Shown in pieces: positions 6,535 through 14,879 of a DNA stretch of 29,775 nucleotides. This DNA is from Bacilli bacterium (GTDB taxonomy: Bacteria; Bacillota_I; Bacilli_A; RF39; UBA660): assembly GCA_028684435.1 (NCBI GenBank), contig JAQUFX010000006.1, positions 1 to 29,775 of the forward strand, in the 5' to 3' direction. Below the pieces are notes generated by a model. That model did no database searches. It had not been told where the DNA came from and worked only from the letters and a program-made list of their open reading frames with translations. The translations under genes were made by a program, and so were the position numbers. Positions within the stretch are counted from its first letter, which is position 1, and the number at the start of each line of letters is the position of its first letter.

Positions 6535-7179
6535 TTACTTTTCTGTTTTGGAAGAAAAGAAAAAACCGTATATTCCTAATATAGCCGTAAATATAACAGC
6601 GCTGTAAGTACTACATCTCTCTACTAAACCAAAATATTCTTTTGAAACAACATTACATCCAATTGCTCCAATAAACATTAAACTTAAAGAGGATATTGCT
6701 AAAATACCTAGTGCATTGTGTTTTACTTCTCCTTTTAACGATCCTATTGCAATCATTACTAATGAAATTATTGATAATAAAACTACTAATGTTGTAATAA
6801 CATAAATATGCATAATCGATTGAAAAGTTCTATCAAATCCTGAACTTGACAAAGGAAATAAAGCATAACCAATAGCTGAAATAAAAGTCATAATCGAAAA
6901 CAAATATATTCCAATTCTTAATAATTTACTTTTTTCATCCTTTACCAAAATACAAACTAGAGCACAACAAAGGCAACTAAACATTTTATATATTGTTACA
7001 TAACCAATCGAAACTACAAATGACTGTGAATCAACGGCTGTTAAATCGCTTACTGCTTGTTTTAGCCAATTATAATTAGGATAATTCAGAGCACCAATTA
7101 TATCGTGTAATAAATAAAAGATTAAACTCAATATTCCAAATAAGCATAACCAATTAATTAATTTTTTTTTATTTTTCAT
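6535..7179 (-). CDS. DUF998 family integral membrane protein
   Basis: A 214-residue polytopic membrane protein with about six hydrophobic segments (roughly 8-28, 55-80, 86-107, 122-146, 154-176, 188-208). The block LLHDIIGALNYPNYNWLKQAVSDLTAVDS (23-51) after the first helix, and FGLVERCSTYSAVIFTAILG near the end, are the recognisable DUF998 signatures. The function of this family is unknown. The start has RBS aaggag 9 bases upstream. It lies 118 bases downstream of the serine hydrolase on the same strand with no clear terminator between, so co-transcription is possible. Confidence 0.8.
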   Translation of the reverse strand: MKNKKKLINWLCLFGILSLIFYLLHDIIGALNYPNYNWLKQAVSDLTAVDSQSFVVSIGYVTIYKMFSCLCCALVCILVKDEKSKLLRIGIYLFSIMTFISAIGYALFPLSSSGFDRTFQSIMHIYVITTLVVLLSIISLVMIAIGSLKGEVKHNALGILAISSLSLMFIGAIGCNVVSKEYFGLVERCSTYSAVIFTAILGIYGFFFSSKTEK

Positions 7180-7297
7180 TTTATCAATACTCCTTAAAAT
7201 ATAAATACAAAAATTCGAATTACTAAATTTTCAGCTTTAACAATATACTTCAAAAAACGAATTTCATTACAATTTTCATTAATCTCAAACTTGCATT

Positions 7298-8386
7298 TTA
7301 ATTATTGTTATATAATTCATTCATTTTTTTTGCCCCTATAACTGTCATAGGTATTTTTTTATTTGAAGCTATATTACTAAAAATAACTACTCCAATATTC
7401 TTTTCTTTATTAAAGCCCATATAACTATTGAAATTACTTGTTCCTCCATTATGCCAAACAATATTTTTTTTTGTATCAATCATCCAAGTCATCCCAATCT
7501 CATCAATTCTAATATCCAGCTTTTCATATATAAAGTTATTAGCATTTATTTGCTTTAATTCTGTATATGTGCCTTTTACATAATCTTTTCTATCATTTAT
7601 ATATAGTTCTAAATATTTTGCCATATCTTCTATATTTGAAATAATAGCTCCTGCTGGAATATATCCATCATCTTGTTTCCAATTCCAATAATTTTTTAAA
7701 TTTCCAGTACAAGTAGCAGCTTTTGTATTTTTAAGACTTAAATCATTAACAATAAATTCATTCATAAGACTAACAAAATCTTTATTATAAATTTTTTCTA
7801 ACACAAGTCCGATAACAGATATGCCAAAATTTGAATATTCAAATTTATAATCTTTATCTTTTAAATTAATATTTTTAACTTTATGCAGTATCTTTTCTTT
7901 ACTAATTCCATAAAAATCATTATCTTCATTGATATTATTATTTATCATTTGTTTATCAAAATAATAATTTTTATAACCAGAAGTATGGGTTATAATTCTT
8001 TCTATTGTTGGATAATATTTATCTTTATCAAGTTTTAAATATTCACTAATAGAATTATTAAGATTAATTTTTTTTTCGTTTATAGCTTTTGAAAGCATTA
8101 ATGCCACAAAAGTTTTACTGATTGAACCAATTTCATAGTCATATTTTGTATATTCTTCTTGCTTTCCATCTTTACCATAAATCTGAAAATTAACCACTCC
8201 ATCTTTTATTATAGCAATAGAAATTTTAATATTATCATCATTTTTTGTTACATATTTTATCATATTATCAGAACTCATCTTTTCTAAATTATTTAATTGA
8301 TATATTTTGAAAATAAACACTATTATTCCAATTGAAATAACTGTTCCTAGTAATATTAGAATAACTTTTAAAAAATTTTTTTTCAC
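7298..8386 (-). CDS. Membrane-anchored serine hydrolase, class C beta-lactamase fold
   Basis: A 362-residue protein: short cytoplasmic start, one membrane helix (7-27), then an extracellular penicillin-binding/beta-lactamase-family domain. Seen: SxxK S88-I-S-K91 (nucleophile and base), YxN Y184-S-N186, and HxG H312-N-G314 in place of the KTG box. This set is typical of the 'beta-lactamase-related serine hydrolase' group (FmtA/EstB/D-aminopeptidase-like), which act on D-amino-acid peptides, teichoic-acid esters or other esters; true resistance is not implied. The start is GTG (8384-8386), because a stop lies two codons before it and the next codons form the membrane anchor; there is no clear RBS, so translation may be weak. 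An extended -10 promoter lies about 40 bases upstream. Confidence 0.85.
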   Translation of the reverse strand: MKKNFLKVILILLGTVISIGIIVFIFKIYQLNNLEKMSSDNMIKYVTKNDDNIKISIAIIKDGVVNFQIYGKDGKQEEYTKYDYEIGSISKTFVALMLSKAINEKKINLNNSISEYLKLDKDKYYPTIERIITHTSGYKNYYFDKQMINNNINEDNDFYGISKEKILHKVKNINLKDKDYKFEYSNFGISVIGLVLEKIYNKDFVSLMNEFIVNDLSLKNTKAATCTGNLKNYWNWKQDDGYIPAGAIISNIEDMAKYLELYINDRKDYVKGTYTELKQINANNFIYEKLDIRIDEIGMTWMIDTKKNIVWHNGGTSNFNSYMGFNKEKNIGVVIFSNIASNKKIPMTVIGAKKMNELYNNN

Positions 8387-8426
8387 TCTTATTCAACTCA
8401 CTTTTAAATTATTATTTATTAATTTA

Positions 8427-8453
8427 ATTATAACATAGGTTTAATAATTTCAA
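8427..8453 (-). promoter_or_regulatory. Promoter of the serine hydrolase gene
   Basis: On the - strand TG-T-TATAAT (8427-8435) is an extended -10, with TTGAAA (8448-8453) 15 bp upstream. The -35 region lies inside an inverted repeat, AATTTCA (8446-8452) / TGAAATT (8467-8473), which could be an operator. Confidence 0.5.
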
Positions 8454-8729
8454 ATGGCAATTAACCTGAAATTTAACTAAAACTCATATTATTTATTTGA
8501 GCAAACTCGCATTATTATATAAACTTTTTAAAACATTCTATAAATTTCATATATAACCTTACTTTAGATTCCATTAAAAATTAATATAATTTTGCCGTTA
8601 TTTTTTTCGAAAATTTCTAATATAATAATAAATAATTATATTAAATCCTTTCATACTGATAACAAATTAATAAATTATCAGTTTTTTATGTTAAAATAAT
8701 ATTTATTATTTTGATTGGGGGAAATATCC
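8454..8729. other. Intergenic region between divergent genes, with a leader-like hairpin
   Basis: Together with the promoter of the serine hydrolase this makes a 343-base gap. No open frame stands out. It holds TATAAT-like runs near 8620-8640 and a + strand terminator hairpin (8656-8687) ahead of the gene at 8730, although no + strand gene lies upstream. That suggests a short leader RNA or attenuator. Confidence 0.4.
8656..8687 (+). terminator. Terminator-like hairpin in the leader of the 8730 gene
   Basis: CTGATAA (8656-8662) pairs with TTATCAG (8675-8681) around a 12-base loop, followed by six Ts. It lies 42 bases before the start codon, with no upstream gene to terminate. Confidence 0.6.
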
Positions 8730-9263
8730 ATGGATGAAATTGAGGCATTCAATAATATTAAAGAAGAAAGTAAACAATATATATCATTAATTTCAGAAAT
8801 AAATGACATTTTTAGTAATTGGGGATTAGATTTAACTAGTTTATCTGAAAATATTGGTAAAGATTATCCTGTTTCTACAAAACTAATTAATCTAATTAAA
8901 ACATCTTATGAAGAAGATGGCTCGGAATTAGAATTATGGAAATTAATTAGAAAATTTATCTCTTTAAACAAATTACAAGTAAAAATGCATTTTTCTGAAT
9001 ACAATAAAAATTTTTATCAGTTACTTTATTGGGGGGATGAATTTTTAAATATGAATGGTATAGATTTGTTATATGCAATTTATCTATTACTTGAAGACCA
9101 ACTTCTTAATACACCAGAAAACTTAAAGGGTATTTTTGATGTTAATCGAATGAAAATTCTCATACCTGAAATGACTGCTACTTTTAGAAATAATGGTGAT
9201 ACTAGCATAGATTTTTCTATTCAAAATATAGGAAATTTAAATATTTTAGCCAAAAGAAAATAA
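8730..9263 (+). CDS. Unknown soluble protein, 177 residues
   Basis: I do not recognise this protein. It has no signal peptide or membrane helix. It is acidic and largely helical in look, with a hydrophobic helix LLYAIYLLLEDQLL (about 116-129), an aromatic patch FYQLLYWGDEFL (100-111), and a more beta-like end (MTATFRNNGDTSIDFSIQNIGNLNIL). The start is ATG 8730, not the in-frame TTG at 8715, because that TTG overlaps the ribosome binding site ggggga, which sits 8 bases before the ATG. A hairpin terminator follows, so it is a single-gene unit. No informative neighbour: the divergent serine hydrolase is on one side and two membrane-anchored unknowns on the other. Confidence 0.7.
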   Translation: MDEIEAFNNIKEESKQYISLISEINDIFSNWGLDLTSLSENIGKDYPVSTKLINLIKTSYEEDGSELELWKLIRKFISLNKLQVKMHFSEYNKNFYQLLYWGDEFLNMNGIDLLYAIYLLLEDQLLNTPENLKGIFDVNRMKILIPEMTATFRNNGDTSIDFSIQNIGNLNILAKRK

Positions 9264-9272
9264 TTAAATATT

Positions 9273-9293
9273 AAGTCCAATATGGGCTTTTTT
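9273..9293 (+). terminator. Intrinsic terminator after the 8730 gene
   Basis: AAGTCC (9273-9278) and GGGCTT (9284-9289), with one G-T pair, followed by Ts. Confidence 0.6.
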
Positions 9294-9342
9294 ATTTGGT
9301 TTTTTATTCTTTATATGATACTATTTTCTTAGGATGGCATTT

Positions 9343-9966
9343 ATGAAAAAAGGATTTAAAATTACTTTAATAATCATTACATCAATAGTACTTTTAGGTA
9401 CTATATTTGCATTTTTTGATTATGCTAGATTAAAAAATGATAAAAAACCTGTATTTTCTTATCGTCATGTAAATATATATAATGATACTAAGTTCATGGG
9501 AACAAAATACTATGGTCTAGGTTATAGTATATTTGATTGTAAAATATGCGATAAAAAAATTAATGTTGGGCCTCTTTATTTAAGCACATACGCATGGTTT
9601 ATAGAAAATGGTAATGTTACTAGCATAGATGTCATAAAGCGTGAAAATTGTGGCTCAAAAGCTAAAAAATACTACTTTTTCGATGACAAAAGAAGTATCT
9701 ATACATATTGTTTGGATGATATAAAAATTACTGACGAAAATAATAACACAATTAGTTTATCAGATTATTTACAAATTGATAATGATGCCATTTATTATAT
9801 TATAGAAAACTTTACTACAAGGCCAGAAGCTTCGTTTGATGATGGTGGAAGTAAAATTTATTCCGGAGAAGATTTTAATATCTTAGTCTGTCATACTTTA
9901 TCAGAAAATAATGATATATATATTGGCACTAAACAAATGGGATACAATAAAGGTTTTTGTAAATGA
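9343..9966 (+). CDS. Membrane-anchored extracytoplasmic protein, unknown function (first of a pair)
   Basis: A 207-residue protein with a basic start and a membrane helix (MKKGFKITLIIITSIVLLGTIFAFF), then an outside domain. The block KNDKKPVFS...NDTKFMGTKYYGLGYSIFDC resembles a common, unnamed Bacillota family of anchored proteins with a 'kkPiF...y.GlgY' pattern. Six Cys occur in the outside domain (DCKICDKK, NCGSK, TYCLDD, VCHT and GFC), so disulfides are possible. The start is ATG 9343, 8 bases after the RBS agga; the in-frame ATG at 9334 overlaps that site. Its TGA stop overlaps the next start (ATGA, 9963-9966), so the two are translationally coupled and probably act together at the membrane. 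Function unknown. Confidence 0.7.
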   Translation: MKKGFKITLIIITSIVLLGTIFAFFDYARLKNDKKPVFSYRHVNIYNDTKFMGTKYYGLGYSIFDCKICDKKINVGPLYLSTYAWFIENGNVTSIDVIKRENCGSKAKKYYFFDDKRSIYTYCLDDIKITDENNNTISLSDYLQIDNDAIYYIIENFTTRPEASFDDGGSKIYSGEDFNILVCHTLSENNDIYIGTKQMGYNKGFCK

Positions 9967-10514
9967 AGAAATTATTTAAATATATATTAATAATTATTAT
10001 ATTAATTATAGCTTTTATACTAGATGCTATAATACTTGATACAATAAATGCTAAAGTTTTTAAAAAAAGCCCTATTATTTCAAAACATAAAGTACTAGAT
10101 AATTATAATTATGTTGATCAAGGTATTTTATTTAATGTATTTTATTGTCATCATTCAAATGATGTATTAGTAGTATCTTGGAAATTAAAATTTAATAACT
10201 ATGAATGTCCTACTATTAATAATAAAAACATATTAGATATAACCAATCATGTATTTATTAGAACATATAATATTGAAAAAATAGAAAATATTGATAAAGA
10301 TAATATATATTTAACTATATCTGATAATAATAATAATAATAAAAAGAAAGTTAAAATTCAAAAAATAAAAAATATTGAAATTGGGAAAAAATATCAGTTT
10401 ATATTCCAGATTAAATCTAATCAAATTGAAGATAATATAGAATCTATTTTTAAAAATACTACTATTTTAAGTATTACTGAAACAAATAAAAATAGTAATC
10501 AATTCATAAGATAA
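9963..10514 (+). CDS. Membrane-anchored extracytoplasmic protein, unknown function (second of a pair)
   Basis: A 183-residue protein with one long membrane helix (about 5-30, almost all Ile/Leu) and an Asn/Lys/Ile-rich outside domain. The block after the helix, KKSPIISKHKVLDNYNYVDQGILFNVFYC, runs parallel to KKPVFSYRHVNIYND...GLGYSIFDC of the preceding protein: Lys-Pro, Ser, a polar stretch, Gly, Phe-x-Cys. I infer that the two are distant paralogs. It is coupled by ATGA to the gene before it. An Asn-rich low-complexity run (about 121-130, SDNNNNNKKK) comes from aat repeats. The stop lies inside its terminator. No known function. Confidence 0.65.
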   Translation: MKKLFKYILIIIILIIAFILDAIILDTINAKVFKKSPIISKHKVLDNYNYVDQGILFNVFYCHHSNDVLVVSWKLKFNNYECPTINNKNILDITNHVFIRTYNIEKIENIDKDNIYLTISDNNNNNKKKVKIQKIKNIEIGKKYQFIFQIKSNQIEDNIESIFKNTTILSITETNKNSNQFIR

Positions 10515-10533
10515 ATATATTTTATCTTTTTTT
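10508..10533 (+). terminator. Intrinsic terminator after the membrane protein pair
   Basis: AAGATAAA (10508-10515) and TTTATCTT (10521-10528) form an 8-bp stem around 5 bases, then Ts. The TAA stop (10512-10514) is in the stem. Confidence 0.65.
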
Positions 10534-10538
10534 ATATT

Positions 10539-10561
10539 AAAAAAGTATCATTTAGATACTT
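10539..10561 (-). terminator. Intrinsic terminator of the mraZ-ftsI cluster
   Basis: On the - strand AAGTATC (10555-10561) pairs with GATACTT (10543-10549) around 5 bases, followed by Ts. It overlaps the stop of the last gene and faces the + strand terminator just before it, so the two units converge. Confidence 0.75.
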
Positions 10562-11096
10562 TGGATAAACTTAATTCAATTTTATCAAGGATTTCTTTTC
10601 CATCTGCTGTTTTAGCTTCAATAATAAAATATAAGCCATTTTCGAGGGATTTGATCTTTTCTTTAGTAAAATAAGTACTATTATGATAAGGTTCAGCTAT
10701 ATTATAAGCACTTATTTCACTTAAAATCACTTTTAAAGATAGACCTATTTCATCTTCGCCACTTTTAATTGCTAAAGGTAGTAAGGTATTATCTTTATCT
10801 ACATAATATCCTATTTTATATTCAGTAACGACATAATCTTGTTCATTTATATACTCTATATCAGAACCTTCTAATAATTTGACATCATAATTTAAATTTA
10901 TTACTCCATTTAAGATAGTAACATAATCACTCTTACCACTAAACATATATGTTTTACTAGATTTCATTAAATGATTACAAAAAGTAAGTAATACGATAAC
11001 AATTATAATTAAGGCAAGTATAATAGCTTTATAAGATTTTAGAAAATTAATTACTTTCTTTTTTAATTTATTCTTCTTTTTCTTTTTCTTTTTCAT
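10548..11096 (-). CDS. Unknown membrane-anchored protein, last gene of the division cluster
   Basis: A 182-residue protein that I do not recognise. It starts with a Lys-only tract (MKKKKKKKNKLKKK), has one membrane helix (about 25-44), then an outside domain: TYMFSGKSDYVTILNGVINLNYDVKLLEGSDIEYI..., beta-rich in look, with EPYHNSTYF and KSLENGLYFIIEA. Its start lies 29 bases inside the ftsI gene, in another frame, and is supported by RBS aggag (in the ftsI coding region) 8 bases upstream. So the same A-rich bases encode the KEKEKEE tail of FtsI and the poly-Lys start here. Position suggests a role in wall synthesis or division; that is inference. Confidence 0.75.
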   Translation of the reverse strand: MKKKKKKKNKLKKKVINFLKSYKAIILALIIIVIVLLTFCNHLMKSSKTYMFSGKSDYVTILNGVINLNYDVKLLEGSDIEYINEQDYVVTEYKIGYYVDKDNTLLPLAIKSGEDEIGLSLKVILSEISAYNIAEPYHNSTYFTKEKIKSLENGLYFIIEAKTADGKEILDKIELSLSKVSK

Positions 11097-13215
11097 TTAC
11101 TACACTCCTATTATCTAATGATATATGTAAAATATCTTCTGGATTAATAATTGTTCCTGGTTTAATAGATACATCTATTACTTTCCCATATCCATTTATA
11201 TTATATGATAATTTCATAATATTTACTAGTGATAATATTTCACTACTACTCCATCCAATTACATTAGGCATCATAAATTCATTACCATTAGTTAATAAAA
11301 ATATTTTACTGTTAGTGATAACTGATGTTTCTTTTAAAGGATATTGATTAATTATAGTACTTCCATTACCAATGATAATTGGGGATAAGTTAAGTTGTGT
11401 TAAATTTTCAATAACTCCATCTTTATTTTTATTAATATAACTTTCTATTTTTACTATTTTTGATTTATCGGTATCAGTTTCTCGATTTTCAATATTTTTA
11501 TACTTTGCAATTGATTCTACTACTGACTTAACTACATTAGATAAATCAATTGTCGACCCACCAAAATTCTTTACTGAAACATAAATAATATATTGCGGAG
11601 CATTTTTCGGAAATACTCCAGCAAAAGATTTTATACTTTGATAATTACCATTTGTATATTTGCCATTAGCATCTATATACTGAGCTGTTCCAGTCTTTCC
11701 AATTAAAGTTAAAGCATCAGTTTTATATTTTCGCCCCGTAACTGCCGGATCTTCTCCATTAACGGTTAAATCCATTAAATCAATTATTTTTGTTATTGTT
11801 TCCTTACTTGCCACTTTATTTAATTCAGTTTTTTTACCCTCATAAATTGAATTATTTGTTCGAGGGTCGATAATTTTAGATATTATATAAGGTTTTAATA
11901 TGATACCATTATTAGTTAAAGATGTAAGTGCTTGAATTTGCTGAATAGGAGTTGTTGTTATTCCTTGACCAAATGCTGAACTTGCTAATTCTGACTCAGC
12001 TACCAACTCTATTTTACCAGTATATTCATTTGGTAATTCAATTCCGGTCGGTTTAGAAAAACCTAAATTTTCATAAAAATCAGTTAATTTATCTCGACCT
12101 AATTTTTGAGCAAGTCTTACAGCAGCTGTATTTGAAGAATATGTAAAACCGGTATTAAAAGTGATTTTACCCCACCCTATATTATTCCAATCTTTTATAG
12201 TATAATTATCAACTAATACGGTTCCTGATTGATAAGTTTCATCACCATTATATAAACCATTTTCGATAGCAGCCATAAAGGAAAATATTTTCATCGTTGA
12301 CCCTGGTTCATAGGCATATGATGTTAAAGGATTATTATAATTGGTAATTTTTAATACATTAGGATCAAAACTAGGAAATGATGCTGAGCCTATTATTGCA
12401 CCTGTTTTACCATCTGCAACTGTTATAGTTCCCCAATCTAAAGATTTAGTTTCAAATTCCATAATAGCATTTTTTAAATACATTTGAATATTTGAATCAA
12501 TTGTTAAATGAATATCATAACCATCTATTGCTGGTAATAATGTTTCGGGTGTGTTAGCTATTTGATAACCATAAGCATCTTTTTGATATAGTAAACTGCC
12601 ATTAATACCTTTTAACTCTTCATTATATTTTAATTCAATACCCATTTCACCAGCTATTTCTTCTTGATTATTTTTGCGAGCATAACCGATAATATAAGAA
12701 GCAAAATCCCCATAAGGATAATCTCTTTTAGTTGTTTGAATAAAATCTATTCCTGGTAAATCTAATTTTTCAATTTGTTGTTTTTTTAATTCAGTAATTC
12801 CTCTTCCTCCAGGGCCTAATTCAACTTGATAAGCATCATAATTTAATAATTCTAAAATATATTCAGGAGTCATATTGATTAATTCACTTAATTCATTAGC
12901 GGTTTGATTTTTATCTAAAACATGTTTAGGTTTAGTAATATCAGTAGTTCTTTTATCAGATAAATAGGCAATTACTGTATAAGCTCTTACATCTTGAGCC
13001 AATATCTCTCCTACTGAATCATAGACATTTCCTCTATTAGCTCTAATTATTTTTTTAGCCGATTTATTATTTTCAGCTAATTCTTTTAAATTAATTCCAT
13101 CTACAGTAGGACTTACTGCTATATATAAAATTTTACCGCAAATTATGACAAATAAAAGAACAATTGCGATTAAAAAATATTCCGATAATTTTACACAATT
13201 GTTCTTTAATTTCAT
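11068..13215 (-). CDS. ftsI: Division-type penicillin-binding protein (FtsI/PBP2B/SpoVD) with PASTA domains
   Basis: A 715-residue class B PBP, a septal peptidoglycan transpeptidase. Order: cytoplasmic start, membrane helix (11-31), dimerisation/pedestal domain beginning with RANRGNVYDSVGEILAQD (58-75), and transpeptidase domain with S306-T-M-K309 (nucleophile), S360-S-N362 and K507-T-G509. Then two PASTA-like repeats (roughly 575-640 and 643-705; the second starts MPNVIGWSSSEIL), and an acidic-basic tail. PASTA domains place it nearer B. subtilis PBP2B/SpoVD and pneumococcal PBP2x than the shorter enterobacterial FtsI. It follows ftsL, as in the classical dcw cluster; the mraY-murD-ftsW genes that usually come next are absent here and replaced by an unknown gene. 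RBS agatggtgat precedes ATG. Confidence 0.95.
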   Translation of the reverse strand: MKLKNNCVKLSEYFLIAIVLLFVIICGKILYIAVSPTVDGINLKELAENNKSAKKIIRANRGNVYDSVGEILAQDVRAYTVIAYLSDKRTTDITKPKHVLDKNQTANELSELINMTPEYILELLNYDAYQVELGPGGRGITELKKQQIEKLDLPGIDFIQTTKRDYPYGDFASYIIGYARKNNQEEIAGEMGIELKYNEELKGINGSLLYQKDAYGYQIANTPETLLPAIDGYDIHLTIDSNIQMYLKNAIMEFETKSLDWGTITVADGKTGAIIGSASFPSFDPNVLKITNYNNPLTSYAYEPGSTMKIFSFMAAIENGLYNGDETYQSGTVLVDNYTIKDWNNIGWGKITFNTGFTYSSNTAAVRLAQKLGRDKLTDFYENLGFSKPTGIELPNEYTGKIELVAESELASSAFGQGITTTPIQQIQALTSLTNNGIILKPYIISKIIDPRTNNSIYEGKKTELNKVASKETITKIIDLMDLTVNGEDPAVTGRKYKTDALTLIGKTGTAQYIDANGKYTNGNYQSIKSFAGVFPKNAPQYIIYVSVKNFGGSTIDLSNVVKSVVESIAKYKNIENRETDTDKSKIVKIESYINKNKDGVIENLTQLNLSPIIIGNGSTIINQYPLKETSVITNSKIFLLTNGNEFMMPNVIGWSSSEILSLVNIMKLSYNINGYGKVIDVSIKPGTIINPEDILHISLDNRSVVNEKEKEKEE

Positions 13216-13226
13216 TTTATCACCAT

Positions 13227-13514
13227 CTATTTAATTATTACAATATTATCATTATTATAACTTAATCCAAATTCTTTTGCTACACCTTGAATATTAGATA
13301 AACTAGCTAGTTCATTTATCTTCATAGTTATACTTTCATTAATAGTTTCTTGTTTTTCGACCTTTTCTTGTATTCTTTCTACTTCAATATTTGTTTTTGA
13401 AAGAACACTTTTTGAAAATACAATAATAATAGGAGTAGCTAATACTAATATTACTATAATCATTATCATAACACGGTCCATTAACTTTAATTTAGTTTTT
13501 TTAACTTTCCCCAT
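13227..13514 (-). CDS. ftsL: FtsL-like bitopic division protein
   Basis: A 95-residue protein: basic cytoplasmic start, one membrane helix (about 13-35), then a heptad-like coiled coil (IEVERIQEKVEKQETINESITMKINELAS) and a short end, SNIQGVAKEFGLSYNNDNIVIIK. The 'ixxxAkxxGLxyxxxNixxi' end is typical of FtsL, which pairs with DivIC/FtsB at the septum. Position between rsmH (2 bases away) and ftsI is the conserved one. Sequence identity is low in this family, so the name rests on shape and place. Confidence 0.85.
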   Translation of the reverse strand: MGKVKKTKLKLMDRVMIMIIVILVLATPIIIVFSKSVLSKTNIEVERIQEKVEKQETINESITMKINELASLSNIQGVAKEFGLSYNNDNIVIIK

Positions 13515-13516
13515 TT

Positions 13517-14440
13517 TTAAAGCCTTTCTATTATTCTTAATTTAGCACTTTTACTTCTTGTATTTACTTTTAATTCTTCTTCACTAGGAAGAATTGGTTT
13601 TTTATTTATTAATTTAATTAAAGGTTGATATTCTTCTGGTATGATAGGTAATCCTTTAACTAAATTATTAATATCACTTTCTTTTTTAAATATATGCTTT
13701 ACTATTCTATCTTCTAAAGAATGAAAAGTAATAATACATATCCTTCCTTTAGGATTTAATATATCTATGACATCTTTTAAGGTGTTTTTTAATATATTAA
13801 GTTCATTATTTACTTCAATTCTTATGGCTTGAAATATTTGTCTTTCTGGATGATTTTTTAAAAAATATTTTAAAGGAACTGAATATTTAATAATATTAAC
13901 TAATTCTGTCGTTCTAGTAATCTTTTTATTTTGTCTTTCTTTCACTATATTTTTAGCAATACTTTTAGAATATCTTTCTTCTCCATAAGTAAAAAAGATG
14001 TTAATTAAATCTTCTAGTTTATATTTATTTATTACTTCCCAAGCACTTAGCTTATTATTTTTATCCATTCTCATATCTAAGGGAGCATCATGCATAAAAG
14101 TAAATCCTCTACTTATTTCATCAATTTGGGGACTAGAAAGCCCTAAATCAAATACAACACCATCTACTTTAGTAATCTTTTCATCATATAATTTCGCTTT
14201 TAAATTACTAAAATTGGCATATATTATTTTAAAGTTATTACTAACTTTAGATAATCTTTCTTGACCAAAACTAATAGCATCTTCGTCTTGGTCAAAGGCG
14301 AATAGGAAACCCCTTCTTAATCGCTTCAATATTTCTTCACTATGTCCGCCATAGCCTAAAGTAGCATCTACATAAATGCCATCAGGATTAATATTTAATC
14401 CTTCTATTACTTCATTTTTGAGAACACTATAATGCTTCAT
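13517..14440 (-). CDS. rsmH: 16S rRNA (cytosine(1402)-N(4))-methyltransferase RsmH
   Basis: SAM-dependent enzyme methylating N4 of C1402 in 16S rRNA. Seen from the chosen start: HYSVLKNEVIEGLNINPDGIYVDATLGYGGHSEEIL (SAM site GYGGHS), FAFDQDEDAI, VDGVVFDLGLSSPQID, the GFTFMHDAPLDMRM block, ERQIFQAIRIEVNNEL and the end ICIITFHSLEDRIVKHIFK. About 307 residues, a normal length. I start at ATG 14440 (MKHYSVL); an in-frame GTG at 14446 is possible, but the family begins at this Met. The start lies inside the 3' end of mraZ, so coupling is expected. Two bases separate it from ftsL. Confidence 0.95.
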   Translation of the reverse strand: MKHYSVLKNEVIEGLNINPDGIYVDATLGYGGHSEEILKRLRRGFLFAFDQDEDAISFGQERLSKVSNNFKIIYANFSNLKAKLYDEKITKVDGVVFDLGLSSPQIDEISRGFTFMHDAPLDMRMDKNNKLSAWEVINKYKLEDLINIFFTYGEERYSKSIAKNIVKERQNKKITRTTELVNIIKYSVPLKYFLKNHPERQIFQAIRIEVNNELNILKNTLKDVIDILNPKGRICIITFHSLEDRIVKHIFKKESDINNLVKGLPIIPEEYQPLIKLINKKPILPSEEELKVNTRSKSAKLRIIERL

Positions 14441-14870
14441 AATCACCAGATGTAAATAAATTCTCTGCTATGTCTGCTAAGTTGTCTTCATTTTTAAATA
14501 GAAAATCTTCCCATTTATAACTTGACCAAATTTCAAGTCGGTCATTTGCGCCGATTACAACACATTCTTTGGTTAAATCGGCGTAACTAACCAGTGGGGA
14601 GGTAATGTTTATTCGACCTTGGCGATCAAATTCACATTCAGTAGCGCCTGATAAGAAGAATCTTGTAAAATTACGAGCGTCTTTATTTGTAAATGGTAAA
14701 GTTTTTAATCGTTTAACTATTTTATCCCATTCAGGTAATGAATAGATAAATAAACATTTATCAAGACCACGAGTAACAATTAATTTTTCTCCTAGTTCAA
14801 TTCGAAACTTACTAGGTATTATTAATCTTCCTTTATCATCAATATTATGATGAAACTCTCCCATTAACAT
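14427..14870 (-). CDS. mraZ: Transcriptional regulator MraZ
   Basis: A 147-residue DNA-binding protein with two AbrB/SpoVT-like half-domains: MGEFHHNIDDKGRLIIPSKFR (3-23) and ECEFDRQGRINITSPL (about 78-93). MraZ forms ring-shaped oligomers and regulates its own dcw operon by binding tandem repeats ahead of the promoter or start. Those repeats are visible just upstream here (four GTGG at a 10-bp period). RBS ggggtg lies 6-11 bases before ATG and forms part of the first repeat. Start of the rsmH-ftsL-ftsI operon. Confidence 0.96.
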   Translation of the reverse strand: MLMGEFHHNIDDKGRLIIPSKFRIELGEKLIVTRGLDKCLFIYSLPEWDKIVKRLKTLPFTNKDARNFTRFFLSGATECEFDRQGRINITSPLVSYADLTKECVVIGANDRLEIWSSYKWEDFLFKNEDNLADIAENLFTSGDYEAL

Positions 14871-14879
14871 AAAAACACC

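Noticed and set aside
13998..14264. Open frame on the + strand inside rsmH
   Set aside because: rsmH is certain by motifs; the antisense frame has no family likeness and no RBS.
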